NCBI RefSeq assembly: GCF_002234595.1
Contig: NZ_NMUL01000013.1
Span: 1 to 64,000 of the forward strand
Length of the DNA: 64,000 nt
Source: Amycolatopsis vastitatis
GTDB lineage: Bacteria; Actinomycetota; Actinomycetes; Mycobacteriales; Pseudonocardiaceae
Direction: 5' to 3'
Below, in pieces: positions 26,562-38,717 of this stretch. Numbering within the stretch: the stretch's first letter is position 1; every line of letters begins with the position of its first letter. The position numbers and the translations under genes were made by a program. The notes below the pieces were generated by a model. It ran no database searches. It had not been told where the DNA came from and worked only from the letters and a program-made list of their open reading frames with translations.

Positions 26562-26603
26562 GTCTTCACGCCTTCCCTATTCCGTCTTCACGCCCGTGAA
26601 GAC
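26562..26603. promoter_or_regulatory. Phased GTCTTCACGCC repeats upstream of LuxR paralogue 1
   Basis: GTCTTCACGCC occurs at 26562 and again at 26584, exactly 22 bp (two helical turns) apart, followed by an inverted CGTGAAGAC at 26595. CTTCACG units also precede the second LuxR gene. They could be an autoregulatory operator; the second copy is part of the terminator hairpin. Confidence 0.4.
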
Positions 26604-26610
26604 GGAATAG
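26577..26610. terminator. Terminator hairpin overlapping the WXG100 stop codon
   Basis: A perfect 16-bp inverted repeat (CTATTCCGTCTTCACG, CC, CGTGAAGACGGAATAG). The minus-strand WXG100 gene ends inside it: its last ten codons (YSVFTGVKTE and the stop) are the hairpin itself. The LuxR gene starts 35 nt beyond, so the hairpin would separate the two units. Confidence 0.7.
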
Positions 26611-26840
26611 GCCAGCTCGCCGAACGCCTCCCGCGCCCGCTCCAGGCACTCCGGCATCCGCTCGACGGCCCGCCCCCAGTCGCGCTTGGCGCGCAGGTAC
26701 TCCTCCCGCGCCTCGCCGGTCCAGCCGGCCAGCTCCGGCTCGACGTCCGCCTCCAGCGCGGCGAGCAGCTCGCCCAGCTCCCCCGTGATCGCCGCCATCC
26801 GGTCCAGCACCAGATCGGCGCGGTGGCAGTCCCGGGTCAC
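26577..26840 (-). CDS. WXG100-like small secreted protein (second gene)
   Basis: 87 residues, two predicted helices with the turn motif GWTGEA (W-x-G) at about 45, the signature of ESX/T7SS substrates that export as helical-hairpin dimers. GTG 26840 overlaps the previous stop by GTGA, so it is translationally coupled to the other WXG100 gene, as in esxB-esxA pairs. The upstream part of this frame is a shadow of the neighbour. The C-terminus lacks a clear YxxxD/E; the last residues come from the terminator hairpin. The pair suggests a heterodimer. No ESX secretion core is in the window. Confidence 0.72.
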   Translation of the reverse strand: MTRDCHRADLVLDRMAAITGELGELLAALEADVEPELAGWTGEAREEYLRAKRDWGRAVERMPECLERAREAFGELAYSVFTGVKTE

Positions 26841-27094
26841 GGCTGCCGCGGCCGCGGCATCGAGCCGCCGGTCGTCTCCAGCAGCCCCGCCAGCCGCGAG
26901 AGGATGACGTCGAACTCCTGCTCCCAGTCGCTCATCGCCTGGCCGAACCGCACCGAAGCCTCGCCACGCCACGATGCTTGCGTCACCGCCATCTCGCTGT
27001 TGACGTCGCGAAGCCGGGAGCGGGCCGCTTCGACGGCGTACGCGAAACGGGCGGCGGCCCGCTGCATGTCTTCGGTCTGCGCGGCTGTCGCCAT
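26837..27094 (-). CDS. WXG100-like small secreted protein (first gene)
   Basis: 85 residues: two amphipathic helices joined by SWRGEAS (W-x-G), with the flanking pattern VRFGQAMSDWEQEFD. ATG 27094 has GAGGAG 6 nt upstream; a longer in-frame start at 27202 is possible but lacks such a site and would add an atypical basic extension. It is the first of two coupled WXG100 genes, presumably T7SS substrates or partners. The divergent SARP-type regulator gene starts 176 nt away, so promoters for both lie in 27095-27269. Confidence 0.75.
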   Translation of the reverse strand: MATAAQTEDMQRAAARFAYAVEAARSRLRDVNSEMAVTQASWRGEASVRFGQAMSDWEQEFDVILSRLAGLLETTGGSMPRPRQP

Positions 27095-27269
27095 GCGGAA
27101 CTCCTCTCGAGCCTCCCGCAGGGTGACCCACGCCGGTGCGGCGCGAAACCCCGCACCGCCCGCCGTTGCCCGAATGTCCGCCATCCTTGCCTGCCGGTTC
27201 ACGGCGCCCGCGTATGCTCACGTCAGGCATCCGGCGCGTGACGATTCGTCAGCGCACGAAGGGAGACCG

Positions 27270-30200
27270 ATGTCGGCTGCGGACGGCTCCGCACCGAGAC
27301 TCCAGCTACTGGGCCCGCTCAAGGCCTGGCAAGGTGAAACGGAGCTGGATCTCGGCTCCGCGCACCGGCGGACGGTGCTCGCCGCACTGGCGATGAACCC
27401 GAACCGCACGGTTTCGCGCGAGGAGCTGATCGACGCCGTCTGGGGCGAAGCGCCGCCGCAGAGCGCGCAGGGGTCCATCTACACCTACGTCTCCGGGCTG
27501 CGGCGCGCGCTCGAACCCGGTCGAGTCAAGGGCGAGGGCCCGCAGCTGCTGGCGTCGATCGGCTCCGGCTATTCGCTGTGCCTGGACGCCGAAGCGATCG
27601 ACGTCCACCGGTTCGAAAGCCTGCGCGAGCAGGCACAGCGGGAGCAGGCGGCGGGTGACCTCCGCGGCGCCCGCGAAACCCTCGACACGGCTTTGGCGCT
27701 CTGGCACGGGGATCCGCTGTCCGGCCTGCCCGGGCCGTTCGCCGCCGCCCAGCGCGCGCGGCTCACCGAAGTGCGGCTGGCGACGATCGAACGGCGCGCC
27801 GAAATCGTGCTGGAGTCCGGCGGCCACGCCGAGGTCGTCGCCGAGCTGACCGCGCTGACCCGCGAACACCCGTTCCGTGAACCGCTGCGGGGGCTGCTCA
27901 TGCGTGCCCTGGTCCAGTCGGGCAGGCGGATCGAGGCGATCGCGGTGTACGTCGACGTCCGCGACCGGCTCGTCGAGTCGTCGGGCACCGAGCCCGGCCC
28001 GCAGTTGCGGCGGCTGTACGACAAACTGCGGGAAGAACCCGCCCCGGCACCGGAACCGCCGCGGTTCCCGCGTCCCGCGCGGGTCCCGGCCGCGGCGCTG
28101 CCGGAGCGGGCGGAGATCTTCGTCGGCCGGGAAGCCGAGCTCGCCCGGCTGCGCGACGCCGTCGCCGGTCTCGAAGCGGGAGCCGGCCGGTCGGTGTGGC
28201 TCGAGGGCGAGCCGGGCAGCGGCCGCACGGCGCTGCTGGCCGAAGTGCTTGCCATGACCCAAGACCTGAAGCCCGCCTTCGCCGCCGCGGACGCGCTGGA
28301 CCAGCGCTTCGCCTTGCGCCCATTGCTCGACGCGCTGGGCGTCCACCCCGGCGCCGACGACGAACGCCGGGCCGCGCTCGCCACCCGGCTCGCCGGGCAA
28401 CCCGGCGAGGACCCGGTCGACGGCGTGCTCGGCCTGGTGCGGGACCTGTGCGCGGAAGCCCCGCTGGTGCTCGTGGTCGACGACCTGCAGTGGGCCGACG
28501 ACACGACGCTGCGCGTCTGGCGGTACCTGAGCCGGGAGACGCGGCAGCTGCCGCTCCTGCTCGTCGGCGCCTGCCGTCCGGTGCCGCGGCCGGCCGCGCT
28601 CGACGACCTGCGGGCCGAGTTTGACAACGATGACATCGCGGTGATCTCGCTGCCTCCGCTGACCGAAGCCGCCGCGCGGGAGCTCGCCACCGAGCTGGCC
28701 GGCGCGCCGCCCGGCCCCGGCCTGCAGACGCAGGTGTCCCACGCGGCCGGGAACCCGCGCTACGTCCGGGAAATCCTCGAGGCGCTGCTGGCGCAGTCGT
28801 CGATCGTGCTCGACGGCGTCCACGCGGATCTCGACGGCAACTGCGGCCAGACCATCTCGACGGCGCTGGGCTCGAGGATCACGCTCTACCTGAGCTTCCT
28901 CTCCAGCGGGAGCCGGGACACGCTGCGCTGGGCCGCGCTGCTCGGCCAGGAGTTCTCGCTGGCCGACATCGCCGTCGCCACCGAGCGGCCGCCGACGGCG
29001 CTGGTCGGCGCGGTCGACGAGGCGATCACGTCCGGGATGCTCGTCGAATCCGGCGACCGGCTGGCGTTCCGGCACCAGCTGGTGCGCCGGGTGCTCTACG
29101 AAAAGACGCCCGCGGCGATGCGGGTCGCGCTGCACCGGCAGCTGGCCGAGGCCTTCGCCGCGGCGGGAGCGCCCGCCGAGCGCGTCGCCGAGCAGCTCGC
29201 CGCCGCCCCCGCGCAGGTCGACCCGTGGGTCACCGCGTGGCTGCTGGAGCACATCGGCGCGGTCGCCACCGGGACCCCGCGCGTCGCGGTCGACCTGCTG
29301 CGCCACGCCGTCACGCAGGGCACCCTGCCGCCGGACGCGCGGGAGACGCTGACCGCGACCCTGGCCCGGCTGCTGTTCTGGCTCGGCCGGGAGCCCGAGG
29401 CGGAGGCGCGTTCGGTCGTCGCGCGGACGTCCGACAGCAGGCGCGCGGCCGAGATGCGCTGGATCCTGGCCTACGTCTACTACCGCCGCGGCGACTTCTC
29501 CGAGGCGACCGCGGAGCTGAAACGCACCCTCGACGACGCCGACGTCCCGGAGATGTGGCGGGGGCGGCACGAGGCACTGCTGGCCACGCTGGAACGGCTC
29601 GGCGAGGACACGGTCCTGGCGCCGGCCGGGCTGCACCCGCTGGACGACGCGGCGCTGTCCGTCCCGAACCTCGACAGCCTCGACGAGGCCGCCGAGCCGC
29701 TCGACGCCGCCCGCCGCATCGCCGCGACGCGCGCGGTGCCGGGCGAGATGCACCTGGCCGGCGCGGTGCACTACTACTGGCTGGGCCGCTGGCCCGAGGC
29801 GCTGGCCGAGCTGGACGCGGTGATCCGCGACGGCGCGGAAACCGCGTCCTACGTCCTGCGCAGCCCCGGCTCGGCCCTGCTGGTGCACGGCGTCGGGGCG
29901 TTGATCGCGGGGCACCGCGGCGAACCGGCCCTGGCCAGGACGCACCTCGACGCGGCCGACCGGCAGCAGTGGCCAGCGGGGCTCGAGCCCGACGGCGGCG
30001 ACTTCCTGCTCGCGGCGCGGGCGTTGCTGGCCGAGCAGGAAGACAGGCCCGAAGCGGCGCTGGCCGCGCTCCTGCCGCTGCTGGAGGACGACTACCCGCC
30101 CGCCGCACGGCACCAGTGGCTGCCCGACCTGGTCCGGATCGCCGGACGGCTCGACGACCACCAGCGTGCCCACCAGGCGCTGCGCCTGCTCGAACCCGAG

Positions 30201-30524
30201 GGTGACGGCCCGCCCGCGCACGCCGCGGCGGCCGCGCACTGCCGCGGCCTGGTCACCGGCGATCCCGAGCCGGTCCTCACCGCGGCCGGGCACTACCGCG
30301 CCGCCGGGCGGCTCCTCAAGCAGGCCAAGGCGACGGAGGACGCGGCGATCCTGCTGGCCGAAGCGGGCCGGCTCGACGACGCCCGGACGGCGTTCCGCGG
30401 CGCGATGATCGCCTACACCGGCATCGGCGCGGTCTGGGACGTCCGGCGCGCGGAGGCCCGGATGCGGCCGTTCGGCATCCGGCGGGCGATCCCCGCGCGC
30501 CCCCGCGCCGCTGCCCGGGAATGA
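27270..30524 (+). CDS. Giant SARP-type regulator without C-terminal HTH
   Basis: 1084 residues. Residues 1-~100 are an OmpR/SARP winged helix (LGPLKAWQGE, ELIDAVWG, YTYVSGLRRALEP). Residues ~105-255 are the bacterial transcriptional activation (BTAD) domain. A STAND-like ATPase (about 285-520) follows, then ~550 residues of TPR-like helices. Walker B is intact (LVLVVDDLQWAD), but Walker A reads GEPGSGRTALL: the usual lysine is an arginine, so nucleotide handling may be altered. It ends without the LuxR HTH found in its neighbour at 30725. Start ATG 27270 behind GGGAG. Such proteins activate secondary-metabolite or stress operons; the target here is unknown. Confidence 0.8.
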   Translation: MSAADGSAPRLQLLGPLKAWQGETELDLGSAHRRTVLAALAMNPNRTVSREELIDAVWGEAPPQSAQGSIYTYVSGLRRALEPGRVKGEGPQLLASIGSGYSLCLDAEAIDVHRFESLREQAQREQAAGDLRGARETLDTALALWHGDPLSGLPGPFAAAQRARLTEVRLATIERRAEIVLESGGHAEVVAELTALTREHPFREPLRGLLMRALVQSGRRIEAIAVYVDVRDRLVESSGTEPGPQLRRLYDKLREEPAPAPEPPRFPRPARVPAAALPERAEIFVGREAELARLRDAVAGLEAGAGRSVWLEGEPGSGRTALLAEVLAMTQDLKPAFAAADALDQRFALRPLLDALGVHPGADDERRAALATRLAGQPGEDPVDGVLGLVRDLCAEAPLVLVVDDLQWADDTTLRVWRYLSRETRQLPLLLVGACRPVPRPAALDDLRAEFDNDDIAVISLPPLTEAAARELATELAGAPPGPGLQTQVSHAAGNPRYVREILEALLAQSSIVLDGVHADLDGNCGQTISTALGSRITLYLSFLSSGSRDTLRWAALLGQEFSLADIAVATERPPTALVGAVDEAITSGMLVESGDRLAFRHQLVRRVLYEKTPAAMRVALHRQLAEAFAAAGAPAERVAEQLAAAPAQVDPWVTAWLLEHIGAVATGTPRVAVDLLRHAVTQGTLPPDARETLTATLARLLFWLGREPEAEARSVVARTSDSRRAAEMRWILAYVYYRRGDFSEATAELKRTLDDADVPEMWRGRHEALLATLERLGEDTVLAPAGLHPLDDAALSVPNLDSLDEAAEPLDAARRIAATRAVPGEMHLAGAVHYYWLGRWPEALAELDAVIRDGAETASYVLRSPGSALLVHGVGALIAGHRGEPALARTHLDAADRQQWPAGLEPDGGDFLLAARALLAEQEDRPEAALAALLPLLEDDYPPAARHQWLPDLVRIAGRLDDHQRAHQALRLLEPEGDGPPAHAAAAAHCRGLVTGDPEPVLTAAGHYRAAGRLLKQAKATEDAAILLAEAGRLDDARTAFRGAMIAYTGIGAVWDVRRAEARMRPFGIRRAIPARPRAAARE

Positions 30525-30546
30525 GCGCGCTCGGCGAGGCGGCGAA

Positions 30547-30602
30547 CGTCATGAACGACTCTTTCCTGTCGTCGGACGTCATGAACGAGTCGTTCATGAC
30601 GT
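30547..30602. repeat. Dispersed intergenic repeat B, copy 1
   Basis: Begins ACGTCATGAACGAC and contains a perfect palindrome at 30578-30600: arms GTCATGAACGA and TCGTTCATGAC around one G. A near-identical ~55-bp copy lies at 46591-46645. It is in the gap between the two large regulator genes; the rest of that 200-nt gap carries no gene. Confidence 0.75.
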
Positions 30603-33600
30603 CGGCCGGCCGCGCAACCTCGGGAGGGGTTGCCACGTCACTAAGGTCACCGGAGTAGTCGGTACCGAGATGTCCCTGGGGGAACGGGGTCTGGGGCTGG
30701 TGTCCCAGAGGGGACGGCAACGACATGCGAGGGGATGCGGACACCGGCCTGCGGGTGGGCGTGCTCGGCCCGCTGCGGGCCTGGCGCGGGGCAGCCGAAA
30801 TCGGCCTCGGCCCTGCCCGCCAGCGCGCGATCTTCGCGGTGCTCGCGGTCAACGCCGGCCGCCCGGTTCCCCGTGCCGAGCTGATCGACGGCGTGTGGGG
30901 CGACTCGGCGCCCGCGAGCGTCGAGGGCAGCGTCCACACCTACGTCTCCGGGCTGCGCCGGGCCCTCGAACCGGACCGGTCGCGCTGGTCGGCGGCCAGC
31001 GTCCTGGTCTCGGACCCGGCGGGATATTCGCTGCTGCTCGGCGAAGACGCGCTCGACGCGGCCGTGTTCGAGCGGCACCGTGAGCGGGCGCGGCGGCACC
31101 TCGAGCAGGGTGACCCGCGGGCGGCGGTGACCGAGCTGGACGCCGCTCTCGCGCTCTGGCAGGGCGAAGCGCTTTCCGGAGTGCCGGGCGGGTTCGCCGA
31201 GCGGCACCGCGAACACCTCGCCGAGCTGCGGCTGGACACCCTCGAACGGCGTGCCGAAGCCGTGCTGGCCCTGGGCGGGCACCTCGATCTGGCGCCGGAA
31301 CTGGCGGTGCTGGCCGGCGAGCACCCGCTGCGGGAGTCGCTGCGCGAGTCGCTCATGCTCGCCCTGTACCGCAGCGGACGTCCCGCTGACGCCCTCGACG
31401 TCTTCCGCGACGCCCGCGCCACGCTCGTCGCGGAGCTCGGCGTGGAGCCCGGCCCGGCACTGCAGCGGATCCAGCGGCAGATCCTCGCCCAGGACCCGGC
31501 CCTCGACGCGCCCGCGGCGCCGGTCGTGGTCACCGGGCACCGGCTTTACGGCCGGGAAGCCGAAACGGCGAAGCTCGCCGAACTGGTCGCCGACGTCCGC
31601 GCCGGCCGCGGCCGGGCCGTCTGGATCGAAGGCGAAGCCGGGATCGGCAAGTCCGAGCTGCTCACCAGCTCGTTGCCGGACGGCCCCGGTTTCGAGCGGC
31701 ACTGGGTGGCCGCCGACGAGCTGAGCACCCGGTTCCCGCTGCAGGTGGTGCTGGAGTGCCTGGCGATCGACGTCCATTCGGCCGACCCGCGGCGCGCGCG
31801 GCTGGCGAAGGAGCTCGCGGGCGAGGGCCCGGTGCGGCGTGGCTGGGGCCCGGCCGACCCGGTGCTCGGCGCCGTCGACCGGCTGCTGGCCCTGGTCGAC
31901 GAGCTGTGCGCGCGCTGCCCGCAGGTGCTCGTGATCGACGACCTGCAGTGGGCGGACGAGGCGTCCGTGCTGGTGTGGCACCGGCTCTGCGCGGCAACCC
32001 GGCAGCTGCCGCTGCTGCTGGTGGCCGCGACCCGCCCGGCACCCGGCCGCGCCGAGCTCGCCCAGCTGCGGCGCGGCGTCCAGGCGCGGGACGGGGTCGT
32101 CCTCGACCTCGGGCCGCTGACCGGGGAGGACGTCGGCAGGCTGATCGAGGACCAGATCGGGGCGCCGCCCGGGCCGGGACTGCGCGAGCTGGCCGCCCGC
32201 GGTGCGGGAAACCCGTTGTACGTCAGGGAGATGGTCGACGTCCTGCTGCGCGCCGGTGCGGTCGAGGTGAGCGGCGGCGAGGCCGACGTCGACGACTCGG
32301 CGGAGTTCGAGGCGCCGCGGTCGCTGGTCGCCGCGGTCGACCGGCGGCTGGACTTCCTGACGGCGCCGACGCAGGAAGTGCTGCGCTGGGGGGCGCTGCT
32401 GGGCATGGAGTTCGCCGTCGGTGACATCGCCGCGGTGCTCGGCACCCGGCCGTCGGACCTGCTGGAGCCGCTGGAAGAAGCCGTCGCGGCGAACGTGCTC
32501 ATCGACACCGGGACGCAGCTGGCGTTCCGCCACCCCCTGCTGCGCCAGGCGCTCTACGACCGGTTGCTGGCCGGGACGCGGGCCGCCCTGCACCGGCAGG
32601 CGGCCGAGGCGCTCGCCGGGATCGGCGCCCCGGTCAAGCGCGTCGCCGAGCAGCTGGCGGCGGCACCGGCCACGGCGGACGAATGGGTGCTGGACTGGGT
32701 CGCCGGGCACCACGCGGCCGTGTCGCACCGGGCGCCGCTGATCGCCGTCGAGCTGCTGGAACGGGCCCTGGCCGCGTGTGACGGCACCGACCCGCGCCGG
32801 GAGACGCTGCTCGTGGCGCTGGTCAAGGTGCTGTTCCGGCTGGAACGCGGCCCGGAAACCCTGGCGCGGCAGGCCTTCGACGTCGCCACCGAGCCGGACG
32901 CCGTCGAGGAGATGCGGCACATCCTCGCGGCGCTGCAGCACCGCCGAGGCGACACCGGAGGCGCGGTCGCGACCCTCGCCGCGTCCGTCGACGACCCGGC
33001 CGTCCCGGAGCTCTGGCGGGTCAAGCACCGGCAGCTGCTGGCGAACTTCCGCCGCGGCGACCTGTCCGATTTGGACAGTGCGGAGAAGACGGCGCACGAG
33101 ACGAAGGCGCTCGCCGGCGGTGACCGGTACCTGACCGCGCACGCGCTGCAGTCGTTGTGGCTGGTCGATTCGGTGCGCCGGGAGCACGACCGCGCGCTCA
33201 CCCACGTCGACGCCGCGATCGAAGCGGTCGGCGACGAGCACGAACTGGCCGACCTGCACCTCGACCTGCTCGACAACCGCGTGTTCACGCTGCAGAACCT
33301 CGACCGCCTGGCCGAAGCGGGTGACACGCTGTGCGCGGCGGGCGAAGTCGCGGCACGGCACGCGCTGCCGGTCGGGCTGCAGGTGTCCGCCGCGGTGCAC
33401 CGGTACTGGGAAGGCCGCTGGGACGAGGCGCTGGTCGAACTGGACACGGTCATCGAGGACGGCCCGGCGATCACCTTCTACGGCCTGCGCGAGCCCGGCC
33501 CGGCGGCTCTGCTGCTGCACGGCGTCGCGGCGCTGATCGCGGGCCGCCGGGACGACCGGGCCCAGGCCGCGGCCCACCTCGACGCGGCGGAGGAGTACGC

Positions 33601-34312
33601 CCCGGCGACCGGCGCCGAACGCGAGAGCTTCGACTTCCTGCTGGTCGCCGACGCCCTGGCGGCGGAGCAGCGCGGCGACCGCGTCCGGGCGATGGCCGTC
33701 CTCGAGCCGATCCTGAACCCGACGTACGCGCAGATGATGCTGCGGCACCAGTGGCTGCCGGCGTTCGTGCGGCTGGCGATGGAGCAGGACGACGTCGTCC
33801 GCGCCCGGCGGGCTTTGGCGGTGTGCGAGGAAGAAGCGGCGAAGGAACGGCGTCCGGCGCGGGCGCACGCGGCGGCGTCGTGGTGCCGCGGCCTGATCGA
33901 CGAGGACCCGGCACCGGTGCTCGCGACGGCCGAGCACTTCCGCGCGGTCGGCCGCCGCCCCGAACTGGCCTCGGCGCTGGAGGACGCGGCGGTGCTGCTG
34001 GCTCGCGCGGGACGCCTCGACGCGGCACACGCGGCGTTCGAAGAGGCCGCCGAGCTGTACACGGCCTTGGCGGCGCGCTGGGATCTGCGGCGCGCGGAAA
34101 CCCGGCTGCGCAGACTTGGCGTCCGCCGCGGTGCGCTGTTCACGGCGATCCGGCCCGGGCACGGCTGGGACTCGCTGACGCCGATCGAGGTCCGCATCGC
34201 GAGCCTGGTCGCCGAGGGCCGGTCCAACCCGGACATCGCGGCCGAGCTGTCCCTGCCCCGGCGGACGGTCCAGGCCCACGTCGCCCGGCTGCTGGGCAAG
34301 CTGGAGACGCCG

Positions 34313-35706
<1,394 letters not shown>

Positions 35707-35710
<4 letters not shown>

Positions 35711-36531
35711 ACCGGTGCCCCTTTCGGGATTCCCCGCACGATGTGGCGGCCCAGCAGCAGGAACAGCGCGATGACGGGCAGGACGCCGACCGTCGCGCCG
35801 GTGAGCATGAGCGCGTAGTCGGTGTAGTAGCCGCTGGCCAGCTGCGACAGGGCGACCTGCACAGTCGGCGTCTCGTTGGGGTCGAGGACCACCAGGGGCC
35901 AGAAGTAGTCGTTCCAGGTGGCCATGAAGGTCAGCATGGCGAGCACCGCGGCCGGCGCGCGGAGCGCGGGCACGGCCACGTGCCAATAGGTGCGCAGGAT
36001 CGAGCAGCCGTCCACGGTCGCCGCGTCGACGAGGTCGGCGCTGATCGCGTTTTCGCACGCCTGGCGCATCCAGAACACGCTGAACGCGCTGACCAGCGCC
36101 GGCACGATCACCGCTTCCAGCCGCCCGTACCAGCCGAGGTCGCCGACGACGAGGTACAGCGGGATGACGCCCAGCTGCGCCGGCACCATCGCCGAGCCGA
36201 CGACCAGCAGGAACAGCGTGTCGCGGCCACGGAACTCGAGCCGCGCGAAGGCGAACCCGGCGAGGCTGGCCAGCACGACGTTGGCCACCATGACGGTGCC
36301 CGCGACGATCAGCGAGTTCCCGATGGCCAGCCAGAAGTCGACGGTGTCGAAAACGCGCCGCACGTTCTCGGCCAGGTGCCCGCCCGGCAGCAGCACCGGC
36401 GACGTCTCGCCGATCGCCGCGTTGTCGCGGGTGGCCACGACGAACGACCAGTACAGCGGGAACACGGACGCGCCGAGCACCCCGGTCAGCACGGCGTACA
36501 CCCAGCCGCCCGGCCGGCGCCGCGCCGTCAC
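35707..36531 (-). CDS. Sugar ABC transporter permease (MalG/CebG-like)
   Basis: 274 residues, six transmembrane helices, with the EAA-type loop (DAATVDGCSILRTYWHVAVP) that contacts the ATPase and a C-terminal VRGIPKGAPV typical of MalG-type subunits (usually GxxxGAVKG). GTG 36531 overlaps the upstream permease stop by GTGA, and its own stop overlaps the beta-glucosidase start by ATGA. No ATPase gene is in the operon; a shared MsiK-like ATPase elsewhere is expected, as in Streptomyces. Confidence 0.88.
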
Positions 36532-37433
36532 GCCGACCTCACGAACCGGCGCACCAGCCGGTAGTTGACCAGCGCGAACACCGCGCAGATCACGAACATC
36601 ACCCAGGTCAGCGCGGCCGCGTAACCGGCGTCGAAGTGCGTGAAGCCTCGCTCGTACAGGTACATGACCAGCGTCTGGAACTGGCGGTCGTTGCCGCCGG
36701 TCCCGCCCGAACCACCGGCGTCGAACAGCTGCGGCTCGGCGAACAGCTGGAGGCCGTTGACCGTGCCGGCGATGGCCGTGAAGGCCAGCGCGGGCCGGAT
36801 GCCCGGCACGGTGATCGACCAGAACGTCCGCCACCGCGAGGCACCGTCGAGTTCGGCGGTCTCGTACAGGTCGCCGGGGACGGCCTGCATCGCGGCCAGG
36901 TAGATCAGGGCGTTGTAGCCGGTCCAGCGCCAGAGCACCATGCTCGCGACGGCGACGTGCGACGACCACGTCGTCGCCTGCCAGTTGACCGGCGCCACGC
37001 CGATCCAGCCGAGCACCTCGTTGACGACGCCGTAGTCGCGGCTGAACAGCTGCCCGAACACCAGCCCGATCGCGACGACGGAAACGACGTTCGGCAGCAG
37101 GACCCCGGTGCGCCACCAGGTCGCGGCGCGCAGCGGCCGGTCCAGCAGCGCCGCGATGCCCAGCGCCAGCAGGAACTCCGGGACCGCGGCGAGCAGGAAG
37201 ATGCCGACGGTGTTGGCGAGTGCGTTGTAGAACCGCGGATCGGTGAGCAGGTCGCCGTAGTTGGCGAGGCCGACGGCACCCTGGTCACCTTCGAGCAGGT
37301 TCCAGTCGCGGAGGGAAACCCACGCCGTGTAGAGCAGCGGGAACGCGCCGAAGACGACGAACAGGGCGAAGAAGGGCGCGACGAGCAGCAACGGCGTGAC
37401 CTTGCGGTCGAAACGGGCGAGCCGGTGCTGCAC
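36528..37433 (-). CDS. Sugar ABC transporter permease (MalF/CebF-like)
   Basis: 301 residues with six transmembrane helices. The EAA loop is ETAELDGASRWRTFWSITVP. The partner permease is coupled by a 4-nt overlap. Start GTG 37433, only 6 nt after the binding-protein stop. An unusual insertion, GGSGGTGGNDRQ, sits in a periplasmic loop near residue 240. Together the two permeases form the heterodimeric channel. Confidence 0.88.
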   Translation of the reverse strand: MQHRLARFDRKVTPLLLVAPFFALFVVFGAFPLLYTAWVSLRDWNLLEGDQGAVGLANYGDLLTDPRFYNALANTVGIFLLAAVPEFLLALGIAALLDRPLRAATWWRTGVLLPNVVSVVAIGLVFGQLFSRDYGVVNEVLGWIGVAPVNWQATTWSSHVAVASMVLWRWTGYNALIYLAAMQAVPGDLYETAELDGASRWRTFWSITVPGIRPALAFTAIAGTVNGLQLFAEPQLFDAGGSGGTGGNDRQFQTLVMYLYERGFTHFDAGYAAALTWVMFVICAVFALVNYRLVRRFVRSA

Positions 37434-37439
37434 GCGCGG

Positions 37440-38708
37440 CTACTTCAAAGCCGCTTGGGCCTGCTGGACGGCTTCCGCCCAGGCCTGGTCGACGCCCTCG
37501 GTCCGGTCCTCGACCCGCCCGAGAGCGCGGCCGAACTCCGGCCGGACGTCGGCGTCGCGCAGGCCGCGGTAGTTCGGGCGCAGCTGGTCGGCCGAGGCCG
37601 CGAAGATCCGGCCGATCGGTGCGTCGCCGAAGTACGGGTCGGCGTGCGCGACGACCTGCGGATCCTGGTAGACGGACGGTTCGCTGGGCAGGATGCCCTC
37701 GGAGAGGAAGAGCTTTTTCTGCTGCTCCGGCGCGGTCAGCCAGCGGGCGAGCTCGTACGCCTCCTTCTGGTGGCTGCCCTGCTTCGGCACGGTCAGGAAC
37801 GAGCCGCCCTGGTTGCCGCTCTTGCCGGGGACGGTCGTGACGTCCCACTTGCCGCGGTTGGCGTCACCGCCGGCTTCCTTGATCTGGCTGAGCATCCACG
37901 CGGGGCAGGCGACGGTGGCGAACGAGCCCTGTTTGATCGCCACGTTCCACGCCTGGGTGAAGGTGGTCGCCGCCGCCGTCTGCCCCTTCGCGGCGATGCC
38001 GCCGGAGAGGAAGAAGGCGGCGCGCACGCTCGGGTTGCGGTCGGCGATGAAGGAGTCGTCCTTCGCGGAGAAGTAGTTCTCCGGCGACTGGTTCAGCATC
38101 GCCGTGTAGACGGTCCCGGCGGAATCGGCGAACTTCACGCCCGGCGTCTTGGCCGTGAACCGTTCGGCGGTGGCGGCGTAGGCCTCCCAGTCGGGCATCA
38201 GCTTCGCGACCTCTTGGCGGTCGGCCGGCAGGCCCGCGGCCTGGAACAGGTCACGCCGGTAGCAGAGCGCCAGGCTGCCCATGTCGGTGCCGAGGCCCAG
38301 CACGAAGGCGCCGTCGGTGCCCTGCGCCCACTTCCACGGCACCCACTGGTGTTCCAGGTCGCGGGCGCCGAACGAGGCGAGGTCGGCGAACTTGTCCTTC
38401 GCCTTCCGGTACTGCGGGATGTACTGCTCTTCGATCGCGACGACGTCGGCGGCGCCGTGCCCGGTGGCGAGCTGCGTCGCGAGGCCCTTGTGGTGGGTGT
38501 CGAAGTCGGTGACGCGGTTCTGCACCGTGATGTCCGGGTGCAGCTTCTCGTACTCGGCGATCAGGGGCGCGTAGCCGAACTCCCCGAAGGTGGCGATGGT
38601 GAGCTTCGTCTTCCCGGCGTCATCAGGGCTGGTGTCACCCGGGCTGCAGGCGGCGAGCGGGATCAACGCGGCGACCGCGATGGCGGTCCGGCGGACGATC
38701 GTGCGCAA
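37440..38708 (-). CDS. Sugar-binding lipoprotein of ABC transporter
   Basis: 422 residues. Signal peptide with lipobox LAAC (Cys21), then an extracellular solute-binding family 1 fold (ATFGEFGYAPLIAEYEKLHPDI as overlapping motifs ATFGEFGY and YEKLHPDI; WQGTDG-like WAQGTDGAFVLG; FLTVPKQGSHQKEAYELA as the C-lobe motif). It delivers sugar to the two downstream permeases. Start TTG 38708 with GAGGAAG 5 nt upstream. Its start is 9 nt from the LuxR stop at 38718, so the regulator gene is likely first in the operon. Confidence 0.88.
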   Translation of the reverse strand: MRTIVRRTAIAVAALIPLAACSPGDTSPDDAGKTKLTIATFGEFGYAPLIAEYEKLHPDITVQNRVTDFDTHHKGLATQLATGHGAADVVAIEEQYIPQYRKAKDKFADLASFGARDLEHQWVPWKWAQGTDGAFVLGLGTDMGSLALCYRRDLFQAAGLPADRQEVAKLMPDWEAYAATAERFTAKTPGVKFADSAGTVYTAMLNQSPENYFSAKDDSFIADRNPSVRAAFFLSGGIAAKGQTAAATTFTQAWNVAIKQGSFATVACPAWMLSQIKEAGGDANRGKWDVTTVPGKSGNQGGSFLTVPKQGSHQKEAYELARWLTAPEQQKKLFLSEGILPSEPSVYQDPQVVAHADPYFGDAPIGRIFAASADQLRPNYRGLRDADVRPEFGRALGRVEDRTEGVDQAWAEAVQQAQAALK

Positions 38709-38717
38709 CAGGCTTCC

